Part shown: piece after piece, positions 63,840 through 64,000 of the stretch
Position numbering within the stretch: the stretch's first letter is position 1
Layout of the letters: each line of letters begins with the position of its first letter
NCBI RefSeq assembly: GCF_000420325.1
Contig: NZ_ATUS01000001.1
Coordinates: 810,463-874,462, forward strand
Length of the DNA stretch: 64,000 nucleotides
Direction of reading: 5' to 3'
Source of the DNA: Spongiibacter tropicus DSM 19543
GTDB lineage: Bacteria; Pseudomonadota; Gammaproteobacteria; Pseudomonadales; Spongiibacteraceae
The notes under the pieces: generated by a model
Databases searched by the model: none
What the model saw: only the letters and a program-made list of their open reading frames with translations
Told to the model about the DNA's origin: nothing
Position numbers and translations under genes: made by a program

Positions 63840-63861
63840 AACTGTCAACGGAGTGACAGTT
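63840..63861. promoter_or_regulatory. Crp/Fnr-type operator with TGTCA-N6-TGACA core
   Basis: AACTGTCA and TGACAGTT form a perfect 8-bp inverted pair with a 6-base centre (acggag), total 22 bp, the CRP-site layout with the G of TGTGA replaced by C. It lies between the divergent Crp/Fnr gene and the class II aldolase gene (start 65 bases away). TGTC-N6-GACA is also the half-site type used by CooA, consistent with the Gln in the recognition helix. Confidence 0.65.
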
Positions 63862-63925
63862 CTACTCGGGCAAAGCCCGCAAAATAACGCTATCTTCTAC
63901 TGGATAATAAAAGAGGAGCAACACA

Positions 63926-64000
63926 ATGTCCGCAGATGTTCGATCTCAAGTCTCGGAAGAGGAATGGAAACTCCGCGTCGACCTGGCCGCCGCCTACCGG
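63926..64000 (+). CDS. class II aldolase/adducin family protein (5' fragment)
   Basis: The first 25 codons of a gene cut by the window end: MSADVRSQVSEEEWKLRVDL then AAAYR. GAGGAG lies 8 bases before the ATG at 63926. The V-S-E-E-E-W-K-x-R-x-D-L-A-A-A-Y-R start is typical of class II aldolase/adducin proteins. It is divergent from the Crp/Fnr gene with a palindrome between, so it is a likely target of that regulator. Function cannot be stated from the fragment. Confidence 0.7.
   Translation, partial: MSADVRSQVSEEEWKLRVDLAAAYR

Overview
This window looks like a chromosomal segment of a marine gammaproteobacterium related to Cellvibrionales/Spongiibacteraceae or pseudomonad-like lineages. The main support is the conserved core block yebC-ruvC-ruvA-ruvB-ybgC-tolQRAB-pal-cpoB-queE-queC-tRNA-Lys. 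TonB-dependent uptake, wax ester genes and many short-chain dehydrogenases (SDRs) and acyl-CoA dehydrogenases fit an oil-, steroid- or lipid-degrading heterotroph. The genus is an inference.

Region 1 (1-20.7 kb) is accessory and catabolic. A LuxR-type regulator cut by the window edge sits beside an apparent minus-strand operon of eleven genes (14641 down to 822): amidohydrolase, Rieske oxygenase (KshA-like), HsaA-like flavin monooxygenase, HsaD-like hydrolase, HsaC-like extradiol dioxygenase, SDR, sulfatase, TonB-dependent receptor, DUF3604 lipoprotein, a small unknown protein and a second SDR. The four oxygenase/hydrolase types are those used to open rings A/B of steroids, so the cluster probably imports, desulfates and cleaves a sulfated steroid-like or polycyclic compound. 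A PPIase-HupE/UreJ pair, an SDR-LysR pair and an acetoacetate-decarboxylase-like/SDR pair follow. The region ends at the 3' side of tRNA-Lys.

Region 2 (20.8-38.9 kb) is core: queuosine precursor genes, the complete Tol-Pal system, Holliday junction resolution (ruvABC), yebC, aspS, an FmdB-type zinc ribbon, an H1-tailed HU protein, an L-2-hydroxyglutarate oxidase, a HIT protein, proS, a lytic transglycosylase, and an ECF sigma/anti-sigma/periplasmic sensor set preceded by an EF-hand protein.

Region 3 (39.4-58.2 kb) is lipid- and stress-oriented. It holds a NUDIX hydrolase and a membrane peroxiredoxin-like protein, a wax ester synthase followed by a two-domain fatty acyl reductase, envelope/osmotic stress small proteins (YqjD/YqjE-like, YtjA, CsbD, BON), and a run of beta-oxidation genes (three acyl-CoA dehydrogenases, MaoC hydratase, MFE2-like SDR, GST) with XRE- and AraC-type regulators. 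A Fur-box-controlled orphan gene and a further SDR follow.

Region 4 (58.3-64 kb) is cell-envelope related: an MscS channel, a YadA-like trimeric autotransporter built of near-identical 252-bp repeats with a translationally coupled exported partner, and a DUF481 outer membrane protein. It ends with a Crp/Fnr regulator divergent from a truncated class II aldolase gene, with a striking palindrome between them. No transposase, integrase, CRISPR array or rRNA was seen.
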